From NCBI GenBank assembly GCA_041687395.1, contig JAWLCA010000010.1, positions 1 to 64,000 of the forward strand: 64,000 nucleotides of DNA, given 5' to 3'. The notes beneath the pieces are model-generated. The model did no database searches. It saw only the letters and a list, made by a program, of their open reading frames with translations, and was not told where the DNA came from. Numbering within the stretch: the first letter of the stretch is position 1; the number at the start of each line of letters is the position of its first letter. This document shows positions 50,943 to 60,181 of the stretch, in pieces. The stretch is from JAWLCA01 sp041687395. GTDB taxonomy: Bacteria > Pseudomonadota > Alphaproteobacteria > Rhodobacterales > Rhodobacteraceae. Both the position numbers and the translations under genes were made by a program.

Positions 50943-53900
50943 CCGGCATCGTCGACTGGGCCGCCAGTCGGGCGCGCATGGTGGTGGCCTTCGTGGTGTT
51001 CTCGCTGCTGGCGGGGGCGATGGCCTATGTCGGCCTGCCGAAAGAGGGCGAGCCGGACATCGAGATCCCCGCGTTGTTCGTGTCGGTCCCCTTTCCCGGC
51101 ATCTCGGCCGAGGACAGCGAGCGGCTGCTGGTCAAGCCGATGGAGACGGAGTTTTCCGACCTTGACGGGCTGAAGACGATGTCGGGCACCGCGTCCGAGG
51201 GCTACGCGGGCGTGGTGCTGGAGTTCGAGTTCGGCTGGGACAAGACCAAGATCATCGCCGACGTGCGCGACCGGATGTCGAGCGCCGAGGCCCAGTTTCC
51301 CAGCGGGTTCGAGCGGTATTCGATCAACGAGATCAACTTTTCCGAATTCCCGATCCTGATCGTCGCCCTGTCCGGCCAGGTGCCCGAGCGCACGCTGGTG
51401 CGGCTGGCCAACGAGATGCAGGAGCGGCTGGAAAGCGTCGACGCGGTGCTGGAGGCAAAGCTGACCGGCCACCGCGACGAGATGCTTGAGGTGCTGATCG
51501 ACCCCCTGCGGCTGGAGGCCTACAACGTCACCGCGGGCGAGTTGATCTCGGTCGTGACCAACAACAACCGCCTGATCGCCGCCGGCGAGATCGAGACCCC
51601 GACCGGCGCTTTTGCGGTGAAGATCCCCGCCTCGTTCACCTCGCCGCAGGATGTCTATGCCTTGCCGGTGAAGGTGAACGGCGACAGTGTGGTGACGCTG
51701 GGCGATCTGGCCGAGATCCGCCTGACGTTCGAGGATCGCGCTGGCACCGCGCGGTTCAACGGCGAGACGACGGTGGCGCTGCAGGTGGTAAAGCGCAAGG
51801 GCTTCAACGTCATCGACACCTCGGCCCGGGTGCGCGAGGCGGTGGCCGAGGTGCAGGCGGGCTGGCCGGCAGAGCTGCGCGACGCGGTGCAGGTTCACGC
51901 CGCGCTCGATCAGTCCTCGCAGGTCCGCGCCATGGTCACGCAGCTGGAAGGATCGGTGCTGACGGCCATCGCGCTGGTGATGATCGTGGTGCTCGCCAGC
52001 CTCGGCACCCGTTCGGCACTGCTGGTGGGCTTCGCGATCCCGACATCGTTCCTGCTGACCTTTGCGCTGTTCGCCGCCCTTGGCGTCACGGTTTCGAACA
52101 TCGTGATGTTCGGGCTGATCCTGGCGGTCGGGATGCTGGTCGATGGCGCCATCGTCGTGGTGGAATACGCCGACAAGCGGATACAGGAGGGCACCGGCCC
52201 GATGACCGCCTATGTGGCGGCCGCCAAGCGGATGTTCTGGCCCATCGTCGCCTCCACCGGCACCACGCTCTGCGCCTTCCTGCCGCTGCTGCTCTGGCCC
52301 GGTGTCGCGGGCGAGTTCATGGGCATGCTGCCGCTGACGCTGATCTTCGTGCTCTGCGCCTCGCTGATCGTGGCGCTGATCTACCTTCCGGTGGTGGGCG
52401 GGGTCGCCGGCCGGATCAGCCGCAGCTTCGGGCGGGCGTCGGACGCGCTGCGCCGGCTGCCGTGGCTGGTGCGCGCGGCGCTGGTGCCGGTGGCGGCCTA
52501 TCTGCTGTTCCTGGGCGCGATGCAGGCGATCAACCCCGGCTACCTGTTCGGCGGCACGCCCCCCCTGCCCGGCATGGCCGCCCTGCTGCCCGGAATGGCG
52601 TTGTTCCTGTTCGGGGCGGCCGCCACATCGATCACGCTGAACGCCGCGAAATGGGCCCCCGGCCCGCGCCGGGTCCAGGCCGGCTACCGCCGCGGCGTCG
52701 TCGGCGGGCTGACCGCACTGGTGGTGAACAACCCGGTGATGCCGCTGGTGATGATCGCGGCCGTGGTCGGTTTCGTCGTCGCCACCTTTGTCTATTACGC
52801 CGAGAACAACCGGGGCGTGGAATTCTTCGTCGAAACCGACGTGGAGAACGCCATCGTCTACGTCCGCGCCCGCGGCAACATGGGGCTGGAGGACAAGGAC
52901 GCGCTGCTCGGCCAGGTGGAGCAGACGGTGCTGGCGACGCCGGGCGTGCAAAGCGTCTTTGCCTTCGCCGGAGAGGGCGGGCTGAACACCAACACCGGCG
53001 GCGTCAGCGCGCCGCGCGATTCAATCGGTCAGGTGCAGCTGGAACTGACCCCCTGGGAAGACCGCCGCCACGACCCCGAGATGGCCGGCAACGCCATCGT
53101 GGAGCGCCTTCAGGCCGAACTGGACCGGATCCCCGGCATCCGGACCGAGATCATGAACCAGGCGATGGGGCCGGGTTCGGGCAAGCCGGTGCATCTGCGG
53201 TTCAAGGGCAACGACTGGGATACACTCGCCACCGCGATCGAGACGGCCCGCGCGCGGTTCGAGGCGACGCCGGGCGTGGTGGACATCGACGACACCCTGC
53301 CCCTGCCCGGCATCGACTGGCAGATCGACGTGGACGTGGAACGCGCCGGGCGCTTCGGCGCCGACGTGGCGACGGTGGGCGGCATGGTGCAACTGGTCAC
53401 CCGCGGCATCCTGCTGGACACGATGCGCGTGGACAGTTCGGACGACGAGATCGAGATCCGCGTGCGCCTGCCCGAGGACGACCGGGTGCTCTCCACCCTC
53501 GACACGCTGAAGGTGCGCACCGATCAGGGCCTGATCCCGCTGGCCAACTTCATCACGCGCGAGCCGGTGATGAAGCTGGGGCGCATCGACCGGGTGGATC
53601 AGCAGCGGTATTACGACATCCGCGCCGACGTGGCGCCCGGCCTCACGACCGACGACGGCCGTGCGATCAACGCCAACGAGCGGATCGAACGGCTGACCGA
53701 GTGGCTCCAGACCGAGGCGGAACTGCCCCCCGGCGTCACCTGGGAATGGACCGGCGACCAGCAGGATCAGGCCGAATCCGGTGATTTCCTTGTGAAAGCC
53801 TTCGCCGCCTCTCTGGGGCTGATGTTCATCATCCTGCTGGCGCAGTTCAACAGCTTCTACAACGCGGTGCTGGTCCTGCTGGCGGTGGTGCTGTCCACCA

Positions 53901-54502
53901 CAGGCGTGCTGATCGGCATGCTGGTGATGAACCAGACCTTTTCGATCATCATGACCGGCACCGGGGTGCTGGCGCTGGCGGGCATCGTGGTGAACAACAA
54001 CATCGTGTTGATCGACACCTATCAGGAATACGCCCGCTTCATGCCGCGGCTGGAGGCGATCATCCGCACCGTGCAGGCCCGCATCCGGCCCGTGCTGCTG
54101 ACCACGATCACCACGATGGCAGGCCTTGCGCCGATGATGCTGGGGCTCAGCCTCGACTTCATCAACGGCGGCTATACGATCGACAGCCCCACCGCGATGT
54201 GGTGGAAACAACTCGCTACCGCCGTCGTCTTCGGCCTCGGCATCGCCACGGTGCTGACGCTGGCCTTCACGCCGTCGCTGCTGGCGCTGCGGGTCTGGCT
54301 GTCGATTGGGGCCTATCGCAGCGTCGCGGGCCTGCGCGCCCTGTCCCTGGGCCGCGGCAGCCGCGAGGCGCGCGACCGCGCCCTGATGCGCGAGGCGAAA
54401 CGCCTGAAGGGGACCGAGATCATCTGGGACGACCTCGACACCCCGCGCCCGGCCGAGACCGAGCCGGACCAGCCGCAACTGCCGCTTCGCGCCGCCGAAT
54501 AG
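50939..54502 (+). CDS. RND-family efflux permease
   Basis: This 1187-residue inner-membrane proton antiporter is longer than AcrB (1049). TM1 is at about 13-33; the TM4 segment LVDGAIVVVEYAD near 400 retains one acidic residue where AcrB has an Asp pair. Porter-domain blocks include KEGEPDIEIPALFVSVPFPGISAEDSERLLVKPME. Between the two halves, residues about 504-575 contain an extra hydrophobic region (RAALVPVAAYLLFLGAMQAI; LLPGMALFLFGAAATSI) before TM7. The substrate is unknown. The ATG 50939 start overlaps the adaptor stop. Confidence 0.92.
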   Translation: MTGIVDWAASRARMVVAFVVFSLLAGAMAYVGLPKEGEPDIEIPALFVSVPFPGISAEDSERLLVKPMETEFSDLDGLKTMSGTASEGYAGVVLEFEFGWDKTKIIADVRDRMSSAEAQFPSGFERYSINEINFSEFPILIVALSGQVPERTLVRLANEMQERLESVDAVLEAKLTGHRDEMLEVLIDPLRLEAYNVTAGELISVVTNNNRLIAAGEIETPTGAFAVKIPASFTSPQDVYALPVKVNGDSVVTLGDLAEIRLTFEDRAGTARFNGETTVALQVVKRKGFNVIDTSARVREAVAEVQAGWPAELRDAVQVHAALDQSSQVRAMVTQLEGSVLTAIALVMIVVLASLGTRSALLVGFAIPTSFLLTFALFAALGVTVSNIVMFGLILAVGMLVDGAIVVVEYADKRIQEGTGPMTAYVAAAKRMFWPIVASTGTTLCAFLPLLLWPGVAGEFMGMLPLTLIFVLCASLIVALIYLPVVGGVAGRISRSFGRASDALRRLPWLVRAALVPVAAYLLFLGAMQAINPGYLFGGTPPLPGMAALLPGMALFLFGAAATSITLNAAKWAPGPRRVQAGYRRGVVGGLTALVVNNPVMPLVMIAAVVGFVVATFVYYAENNRGVEFFVETDVENAIVYVRARGNMGLEDKDALLGQVEQTVLATPGVQSVFAFAGEGGLNTNTGGVSAPRDSIGQVQLELTPWEDRRHDPEMAGNAIVERLQAELDRIPGIRTEIMNQAMGPGSGKPVHLRFKGNDWDTLATAIETARARFEATPGVVDIDDTLPLPGIDWQIDVDVERAGRFGADVATVGGMVQLVTRGILLDTMRVDSSDDEIEIRVRLPEDDRVLSTLDTLKVRTDQGLIPLANFITREPVMKLGRIDRVDQQRYYDIRADVAPGLTTDDGRAINANERIERLTEWLQTEAELPPGVTWEWTGDQQDQAESGDFLVKAFAASLGLMFIILLAQFNSFYNAVLVLLAVVLSTTGVLIGMLVMNQTFSIIMTGTGVLALAGIVVNNNIVLIDTYQEYARFMPRLEAIIRTVQARIRPVLLTTITTMAGLAPMMLGLSLDFINGGYTIDSPTAMWWKQLATAVVFGLGIATVLTLAFTPSLLALRVWLSIGAYRSVAGLRALSLGRGSREARDRALMREAKRLKGTEIIWDDLDTPRPAETEPDQPQLPLRAAE

Positions 54503-54614
54503 CCGGGCGCGCGGGCGGGGGCGCCGGGGCGGCAACGCCTGCGGGCGCCGTTCCGCGCCGGCGAACAGGGGCCATCGCGCCGGATGCCGATCTGTGTCAT
54601 GACGCCACGGCAGA

Positions 54615-54628
54615 CTGATCCAGATCAA
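54615..54628 (+). promoter_or_regulatory. FNR/FnrL-like box upstream of a YdcH-like gene
   Basis: CTGATCCAGATCAA matches the FNR dyad TTGAT-N4-ATCAA except at the first base. It is 56 bp before ATG 54684 and shares the core GAYCCAGATCA with the box at 19659-19672. Confidence 0.55.
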
Positions 54629-54683
54629 GGCGCCGACCTGTCGGGCAAAGCAGTGTCGGCCCGAACCAAGCCATGAGGACAAG

Positions 54684-54926
54684 ATGAGCCATACGCCGCA
54701 CGAACTCGCCGAAGAATTCCCCGAGTTTGCCGAGAAGCTGCACGCGCTGAAGGAATCCGACAGCCATTTCTCCCGCCTTGCCGATGAATACCACGAGATC
54801 AACCGTGCGATTCACCGCGCGGAAACCAACGTCGAGCCGGTCTCCGACACCCACGAGACCGAGCTGCGCCGCAAGCGGCTCGAGCTGAAGGACGAGATCG
54901 GCCGCCTGCTGCGCGCGGCGGCCTGA
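54684..54926 (+). CDS. YdcH/DUF465 family small protein
   Basis: The 80-residue product (HELAEEFPEFAEKLHALKESDSHFSRLADEYHEINRAIHRAETNVEPVSDTHETELRRKRLELKDEIGRLL) shows the DUF465 helical hairpin pattern. The biochemical role of the family is unclear. ATG 54684 follows GAGGAC. The FNR-like box just upstream suggests low-oxygen control. Confidence 0.9.
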   Translation: MSHTPHELAEEFPEFAEKLHALKESDSHFSRLADEYHEINRAIHRAETNVEPVSDTHETELRRKRLELKDEIGRLLRAAA

Positions 54927-55024
54927 ACCGCCTCGCGCACCGTTTCGTAACCGCCGCAGCAGCACCGGTGAGCGTGCGGCCGCGGCGGTGAATCCGGCGA
55001 TCCGTGTTAGCGGCTTGCGTTGTG

Positions 55025-55801
55025 TCAGGCGCGCGTCACACTGATCGATTGCGACACCATTTCCGCGGGCGCCTGCGAATCCATGAAGGCGACGTCATAG
55101 GCGTCGCGCCCAACCGCGATCACGGCCGTCGAGGCGGCGCTGGACATGCCCGTGGCGTCGACAAGGTGCCACTGTCCGCTCAGCCAGACCTCGGTGACCG
55201 CGTGAAAGTCGGGCGGCGTCACGTCGGGGCTGTAGGCGGCCACCATCCGGGCCGGAATCTCTGCGGCCCTGGCCATGGAGCACATCAGATGCGCGTAGTC
55301 CCGGCAGACCCCCTGCCGACCTGCGAATGTCTCCAGCACGTTGGTGTCGGCATCGGAACTGCCGGGCACATAGGTCAGCTTGTCTTCGATCCAGTCGCGA
55401 ATGGCGACGACCTTTCGGCCACCCTCCAGCTCGCCGAACTTCTTGCCCACGAAGGTGACGAACTTGTCGGACTGGCAATAGCGTGAGGGGCGCAGATAGG
55501 GCGCCACCTCGCCCGGGATGCGATGCAAAGGCGCGGCGTGAAGCGCGTCCAGCGCCGTGTCGGGTCGTGCGACGTCAACCAGCGCGCGATAGGTCAGGAT
55601 CATCTCGTTGCCCGGCACGCGGGCCCAGATCCGTTCGCCCACACCTGCATCGCCGGCGATGCGGTGCAATTCCGCATCACCGAGTTGCAGGTCTTCTTGC
55701 AGGACCGCCTGACCGTCGGCGTGGGCGGCCTCCAATGCAAGCAAGACCGTGTTCGGCCGCGCAAACCGGTAGTGCAGTGCCACGTTGACATGAATGCGCA
55801 T
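55025..55801 (-). CDS. Transglutaminase-like cysteine protease family protein
   Basis: The 258-residue product from ATG 55801 opens MRIHVNVALHYRFARPNTVLL, the N-terminal strand region seen in bacterial transglutaminase-like proteins. The catalytic triad is visible as Cys in GRQGVCRDYAHLMCSMARAAEIPARMVAAY, His in PPDFHAVTEVWL and Asp in WHLVDATGM. No signal peptide is seen. The substrate is unknown. It is read toward the YdcH-like gene and separated from the ABC exporter gene by 259 bases in which I see no gene. Confidence 0.88.
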   Translation of the reverse strand: MRIHVNVALHYRFARPNTVLLALEAAHADGQAVLQEDLQLGDAELHRIAGDAGVGERIWARVPGNEMILTYRALVDVARPDTALDALHAAPLHRIPGEVAPYLRPSRYCQSDKFVTFVGKKFGELEGGRKVVAIRDWIEDKLTYVPGSSDADTNVLETFAGRQGVCRDYAHLMCSMARAAEIPARMVAAYSPDVTPPDFHAVTEVWLSGQWHLVDATGMSSAASTAVIAVGRDAYDVAFMDSQAPAEMVSQSISVTRA

Positions 55802-56060
55802 CTGGCGCCCTTTTCGCTTGAAGTCGGTCTGTTTGGGTGCCGTGCGTTGCGCCGGGGCGCCGAAGCGGCCTGCATGCCGGATCACGGCGTTTGTCGATGG
55901 CCCGCATACGCCCTCTGCAGTCGTGTTTCAACGGCCGAAGCCCTCGGATGGGCACCATGCGCATCAGCGCAGATGGGGCACCTTTATGTGCGGGTCTTGG
56001 GTATTCACCGCAGAAGCACATAAAACTCACGCAGGGACAACCTGGCCCTGGCGCGGCGCT

Positions 56061-57881
56061 TCAGGCGTCGATCTCCGCCTCGGCCGACTGGCGGGCCCAC
56101 ATCGCGGCATAGCGTCCGCCGCGGGTCAGCAGCTCCTCGTGCCGGCCCTGCTCCACGATAACCCCTTGCTCCAGAACGATGATCCTGTCGCTGTCGGCGA
56201 TGGTGGACAGCCGGTGCGCGATGGAAATGACCGTCCGCCCCTCGCCCATCGCGCGCAAGGAGTCCTGGATATCGCGCTCGGTCTGGGTGTCCAGCGCCGA
56301 GGTCGCCTCGTCCAGCAGCAGGATCGGCGGGTTCTTCAGAAGCGTGCGCGCGATTCCAACGCGTTGCTTCTCGCCCCCCGACAGCTTCAACCCCCGCTCC
56401 CCCACCATTGTGTCATACCCCTCGGGCAGGCCCATGATGAAGTCGTGGATCTTCGCCGCCCGCGCCGCCCCCTCGATCTCGGCGCGCGTCGCCTCGGGCC
56501 GGCCATAGGCGATGTTGTAGAAGATCGAGTCGTTGAACAGCACCGTGTCCTGCGGCACCACGCCGATGGCCTGGTGCAGGCTGTCCTGCGTCACGTCGCG
56601 GACATCCTGCCCGTCGATCCTGAGCGACCCACCGGTCACGTCATAGAACCGGAACAGCAGGCGCCCGATGGTGGACTTGCCCGACCCCGACGGGCCGACG
56701 ATGGCCACCCGCTGCCCGGCGCCCACGGTCAGGCTGATCCCCTTCAGGATCGGCCGCGCCGCATCATAGCCGAATTCCACGCGGTCCAGCACCACCTCGC
56801 CGCCCCCAACCTTCAGGTCGGGCGCGCCAGGGGCATCGCGCACCTCGGCCGGCTGGTCCAGCAGACCGAACATCTCGGCCATGTCGACCAGCGCCTGCCG
56901 TATCTCGCGATAGACCGTGCCAAGGAAGTTCAGCGGCATGGTGATCTGGATCATGTAGGCGTTGACCATCACGAAATCGCCCACTGTCAGATCGCCGCGT
57001 TCGACCCCGATGGCGGCCAGGACCATGACGATGACCAGCCCTGTGGTGATCAGGAACGACTGGCCGAAGTTCAGGAAGGCCAGCGAATAGTTCGTCTTCA
57101 GCGCTGCCTCCTCGTACCGCGCCATGGCGCTGTCGTAGCGCCCGGCCTCGCGCGCCTCGGCGCCGAAATACTTGACGGTCTCGAAGTTCAGCAGGCTGTC
57201 GATCGCCTTCTGGTTGGCGTCGGTGTCCTGTTCGTTCATGATCTTGCGGATCTTCACCCGCCATTCGGTCACGGCGAAGGTGAACCAGGTGTAAAGCGCG
57301 ATGGTGACAACCACGACGACCAGGTACCAGACGTCGAACAGCCAGAACAGCACGGCGCCAATCATCACCAGTTCCAGCACCAGCGGCCCGATGGAGAACA
57401 GCAGGAACCGCAGCAGGAAATCGACGCCCTTCACGCCGCGCTCGATGATCCGGCTAAGACCCCCGGTCTTGCGCGTGATGTGATAGCGCATCGACAGGCG
57501 GTGGATATGGGTGAAGGTCTCCAGCGCCAGCATACGCAGCGCGCGTTGGCCCACGCGGGCAAAGACCGCGTCGCGCAACTGCTGGAAGCCCACGGTCATA
57601 AGCCGCGCCATGCCATAGGCCACCGTCAGCCCGACCGCGCCCACCGCCACCAGCCAGCCGGTGCCCGCATCAGCCGGCGCCAGCGCATCGACCGCAGCCT
57701 TGTAGAAGAAAGGCGTCGCGACCGAGATCACCTTGGACACCAGCAGCAGCGCCAGCGCCCCGATCACACGGCGCTTCACCCAGGGCATGTCGCGCGGCCA
57801 GAGGTACGGCGCCACGCGCGCCAGAACCCGCTGCTCGCCCCTGCGCGTATTGGCCGCCGCCGGTTCCGTCACGCTCATCAT
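56061..57881 (-). CDS. Atm1/HMT-type ABC exporter
   Basis: This 606-residue half-transporter has an N-terminal six-helix domain (VIGALALLLVSKVISVATPFFYKAAVDAL; YHITRKTGGLSRIIERGVKGVDFLLRFLLFSIGPLVLELVMI). The ATPase has Walker A VGPSGSGKST, signature LSGGEKQRVGIARTLL, Walker B ILLLDEATSALD and switch His AHRLST. NFETVKYFGAEAREAGRYD and TRKTGGLSRIIERG fit the Atm1 branch, which exports glutathione-linked sulfur or metal conjugates. ATG 57881 is chosen. The LysM gene lies upstream on the same strand. Confidence 0.93.
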   Translation of the reverse strand: MMSVTEPAAANTRRGEQRVLARVAPYLWPRDMPWVKRRVIGALALLLVSKVISVATPFFYKAAVDALAPADAGTGWLVAVGAVGLTVAYGMARLMTVGFQQLRDAVFARVGQRALRMLALETFTHIHRLSMRYHITRKTGGLSRIIERGVKGVDFLLRFLLFSIGPLVLELVMIGAVLFWLFDVWYLVVVVVTIALYTWFTFAVTEWRVKIRKIMNEQDTDANQKAIDSLLNFETVKYFGAEAREAGRYDSAMARYEEAALKTNYSLAFLNFGQSFLITTGLVIVMVLAAIGVERGDLTVGDFVMVNAYMIQITMPLNFLGTVYREIRQALVDMAEMFGLLDQPAEVRDAPGAPDLKVGGGEVVLDRVEFGYDAARPILKGISLTVGAGQRVAIVGPSGSGKSTIGRLLFRFYDVTGGSLRIDGQDVRDVTQDSLHQAIGVVPQDTVLFNDSIFYNIAYGRPEATRAEIEGAARAAKIHDFIMGLPEGYDTMVGERGLKLSGGEKQRVGIARTLLKNPPILLLDEATSALDTQTERDIQDSLRAMGEGRTVISIAHRLSTIADSDRIIVLEQGVIVEQGRHEELLTRGGRYAAMWARQSAEAEIDA

Positions 57882-57943
57882 CCGCCCGCCTGCAGTGTCG
57901 GCGTTACCTAGGCCCTGCGCAGGGCAAAGGCCAGTGCCGCCAC

Positions 57944-59500
57944 TCAGTCGGCGGCGCCAAGGTCGGGCACGGTGAAGACCTGGCCGGGATAGATCAGGTC
58001 CGGGTTGCGGATCAGGTCGCGGTTGGCCTCGAACACATGGACATAGAGGATGCCGTCGCCATAGCTGGCCCGCGCGATCCCCCACAGCGTGTTGCCCGGC
58101 TGCACCGTGATCACCTGTACGACCGTCTCGCCCCCCTCGTCGGCCCGCGGCGTGGCGGCGGCCAGCGCGTTGGGCGCCTCGCGGCGGAACGGCGTCTCGA
58201 ACCTTGCGGTCACCGCGCCGGCTTCGTCCAGCTGGTCGGCGCGCAGCTGGTGCAGGCCCGGCTCCACATCCGGCAGGCCACTCTGCCAGCGCCCGCCGGC
58301 ATCGACGCGCGCGTCGGCGGCCAGGGTGTTGTCCAGATAGATCCGCACCGCCGCCCCGGCCCCACCGCGGCCCGAGACGCTGACAGCCCCTGCGCCGTCA
58401 TAGCTGATCAGGTCGATCACCAGATCGCCCCCCAACGCGGGGTCCAGCACCCGCACGCCCTCTGCCCCGGCGATCAGCACCGGCGGGGACGCGGGGACTG
58501 CTGGTGCGGGGGCACCCACCTGCCCGGATGCCGACTTAGGGGCCGTTGGCGCCTCGGGTGCGGCGGGGGCATCGATCTGCGCGACAGGGGTTTCCGTAGC
58601 CTCCGGCACCTGGTCCGTCTCCGGTGATGCCTCCGCCACCTCGCCCGCATCCGTTGACTGTTCCGTCTCGGCCTCGATCACCTCCAAGGGCGCCAATGCT
58701 TGGGCCGGATCCGGCGCTGTCGCGGGGTCGACGGCAGGCGCCTCGGCCACCTCCGCCGACACCGCTTCCCCGGCAGGCGGGGCGCCCGGTTGTGCGGGAA
58801 CCTCGGCCGTCTCAACCGCGGATGTCGCCGCCAGCGTTCCGGTCGGCGCCTCCGCCATCTGAAGCGGGGTCTCGGGGTCGACCGGACGCGCCGACGGCGC
58901 AAGGATCACGCTGTCGGCGCTCGCTACAACGGTGCCGTCGTCCAGATGCGCGCGCAGCGTCACCACGCGCGGCGCCATCGCCTGCGGCAGACCGAAGACC
59001 GAGGCGAAAGCGCCCATCCGGTCGGCACGCACGCGGTCGGCTTCCGCCCCGTCCACGAGAACCGCCACCTCGGCCCCCGGTGCGGCGCGGCCCGCGATCA
59101 CGGTACTGCCATTTGCCCCGTGACGAACCGTGTCGAAGGTGGGCGGCGGCGCTGCAGGCGCGGCAGTCTCAAGCTCGGCGACTTCTGGCTCGGCGACGTC
59201 CGCCTCTGCGACCGCTTGGGGTTCGACCACCGCGCCGCCCGCCTGATCGGCCGGCTTCTCCTCGGCAACCGCGTGCTCTGCTGCCGGGGGCGCGGCAGTC
59301 TCCACCTCGGCCTCGGGGGGGGCGCCCACGGACGTCACATCCGGGCGGGCCTCGGGTTCTGCGGGAGGCGAAACCGGCTCTGCCAACTGCACCGGCGCGC
59401 TTGGGTGCAGGGTCACCCAGCCCAGCGTACCAGCAGACGCCAGCCCGGCCGCCACCAGCGCGCCCTTTTCCCAAGCCTTCAACGCCGCCCAACCGGCCAT
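57944..59500 (-). CDS. Membrane-anchored LysM peptidoglycan-binding protein
   Basis: This product of about 518 residues from ATG 59500 (AAGGGAG upstream; an ATG at 59539 is in frame) has one N-terminal membrane helix (ALVAAGLASAGTLGWVTL). A long Ala/Pro/Glu/Val-rich periplasmic stretch follows, with two Ig-like repeats (VIAGRAAPGAEVAVLVDGAEADRVRADRMGAFASVF and VSGRGGAGAAVRIYLDNTLAADARVDAGGRWQSGL). It ends in a C-terminal LysM (ITVQPGNTLWGIARASYGDGILYVHVFEANRDLIRNPDLIYPGQVFTVP). It should bind the cell wall; the partner is unknown. It is divergent from the LOG gene. Confidence 0.88.
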   Translation of the reverse strand: MAGWAALKAWEKGALVAAGLASAGTLGWVTLHPSAPVQLAEPVSPPAEPEARPDVTSVGAPPEAEVETAAPPAAEHAVAEEKPADQAGGAVVEPQAVAEADVAEPEVAELETAAPAAPPPTFDTVRHGANGSTVIAGRAAPGAEVAVLVDGAEADRVRADRMGAFASVFGLPQAMAPRVVTLRAHLDDGTVVASADSVILAPSARPVDPETPLQMAEAPTGTLAATSAVETAEVPAQPGAPPAGEAVSAEVAEAPAVDPATAPDPAQALAPLEVIEAETEQSTDAGEVAEASPETDQVPEATETPVAQIDAPAAPEAPTAPKSASGQVGAPAPAVPASPPVLIAGAEGVRVLDPALGGDLVIDLISYDGAGAVSVSGRGGAGAAVRIYLDNTLAADARVDAGGRWQSGLPDVEPGLHQLRADQLDEAGAVTARFETPFRREAPNALAAATPRADEGGETVVQVITVQPGNTLWGIARASYGDGILYVHVFEANRDLIRNPDLIYPGQVFTVPDLGAAD

Positions 59501-59614
59501 CGCCACTCCCTTGGCACTGTCCCGCTTCGCCCGCGCCATTCTCGGGCGCTTGAGCCCATCCAGCAACGCCGATATCACGGCCTGACGCAACCGGAAAACG
59601 AAAGTGCGCCCCCA

Positions 59615-60181
59615 ATGCCAGACCCCAAACCCCGTCGCCGTTCGATCTGCGTATTCTGCGGCTCGCGCGCCGGTGTCCGCGCACCCTATGCGCAGGCGGC
59701 GCAGGATCTGGGCGCCCTGATCGCCGCCCGCGGCTGGCGGCTGGTGTTCGGTGCGGGCGACGTGGGCCTGATGGGCAAGGTCGCCCGCGCGGCCGAGGCT
59801 GCGGGCGCCGAAACCCTCGGCATAATCCCCGTCCACCTGCTCCCGCGCGAAGCGGGTCGGCGCGACCCCGGCCAACTGGTCGTGACCGAGACGATGCACG
59901 AGCGCAAGAAGGTCATGTTCATGAACTCCGACGCGCTGGTGGTCCTGCCCGGCGGCGCCGGCACCCTGGACGAGTTCTTCGAGGTGCTGACCTGGCGCCA
60001 GATCGGCCTGCACGACAAGCCGATCCTTCTGCTGAACATCGATGGCTACTGGACGCCGCTCGTCGCGCTGATCGACCAGATGATTGCCGAGGGCTTCGCC
60101 GATGCCTCGCTGCGCGGCATGCTACAGGTTGTGGACGACGTGCCCGCCCTGGATGCGGCGCTGCAACTGGCGCTTGCCTGA
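59615..60181 (+). CDS. LOG-family cytokinin riboside 5'-monophosphate phosphoribohydrolase
   Basis: This 188-residue protein has the LOG signatures ICVFCGSRAG, FGAGDVGLMGKVA and the catalytic PGGAGTLDEFFEVLTWRQIGLHDKPILLLNIDGYW (PGGxGTxxE). LOG proteins remove ribose-5-phosphate from nucleotide monophosphates; some bacterial members activate cytokinins. It lies divergently from the LysM gene, and its stop shares bases with the ATG of the following P450 (TGATG), indicating one operon. Confidence 0.92.
   Translation: MPDPKPRRRSICVFCGSRAGVRAPYAQAAQDLGALIAARGWRLVFGAGDVGLMGKVARAAEAAGAETLGIIPVHLLPREAGRRDPGQLVVTETMHERKKVMFMNSDALVVLPGGAGTLDEFFEVLTWRQIGLHDKPILLLNIDGYWTPLVALIDQMIAEGFADASLRGMLQVVDDVPALDAALQLALA

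Noticed and set aside
50081..52951. A 956-codon open frame on the minus strand
   Set aside because: It runs antisense to the RND adaptor and permease genes; its His/Arg/Asp-rich translation has no domains and it arises from the third-position GC bias of the real genes.
55794..57911. A 705-codon plus-strand open frame
   Set aside because: It is antisense to the Atm1-type ABC exporter, with a composition typical of reverse-frame shadows.
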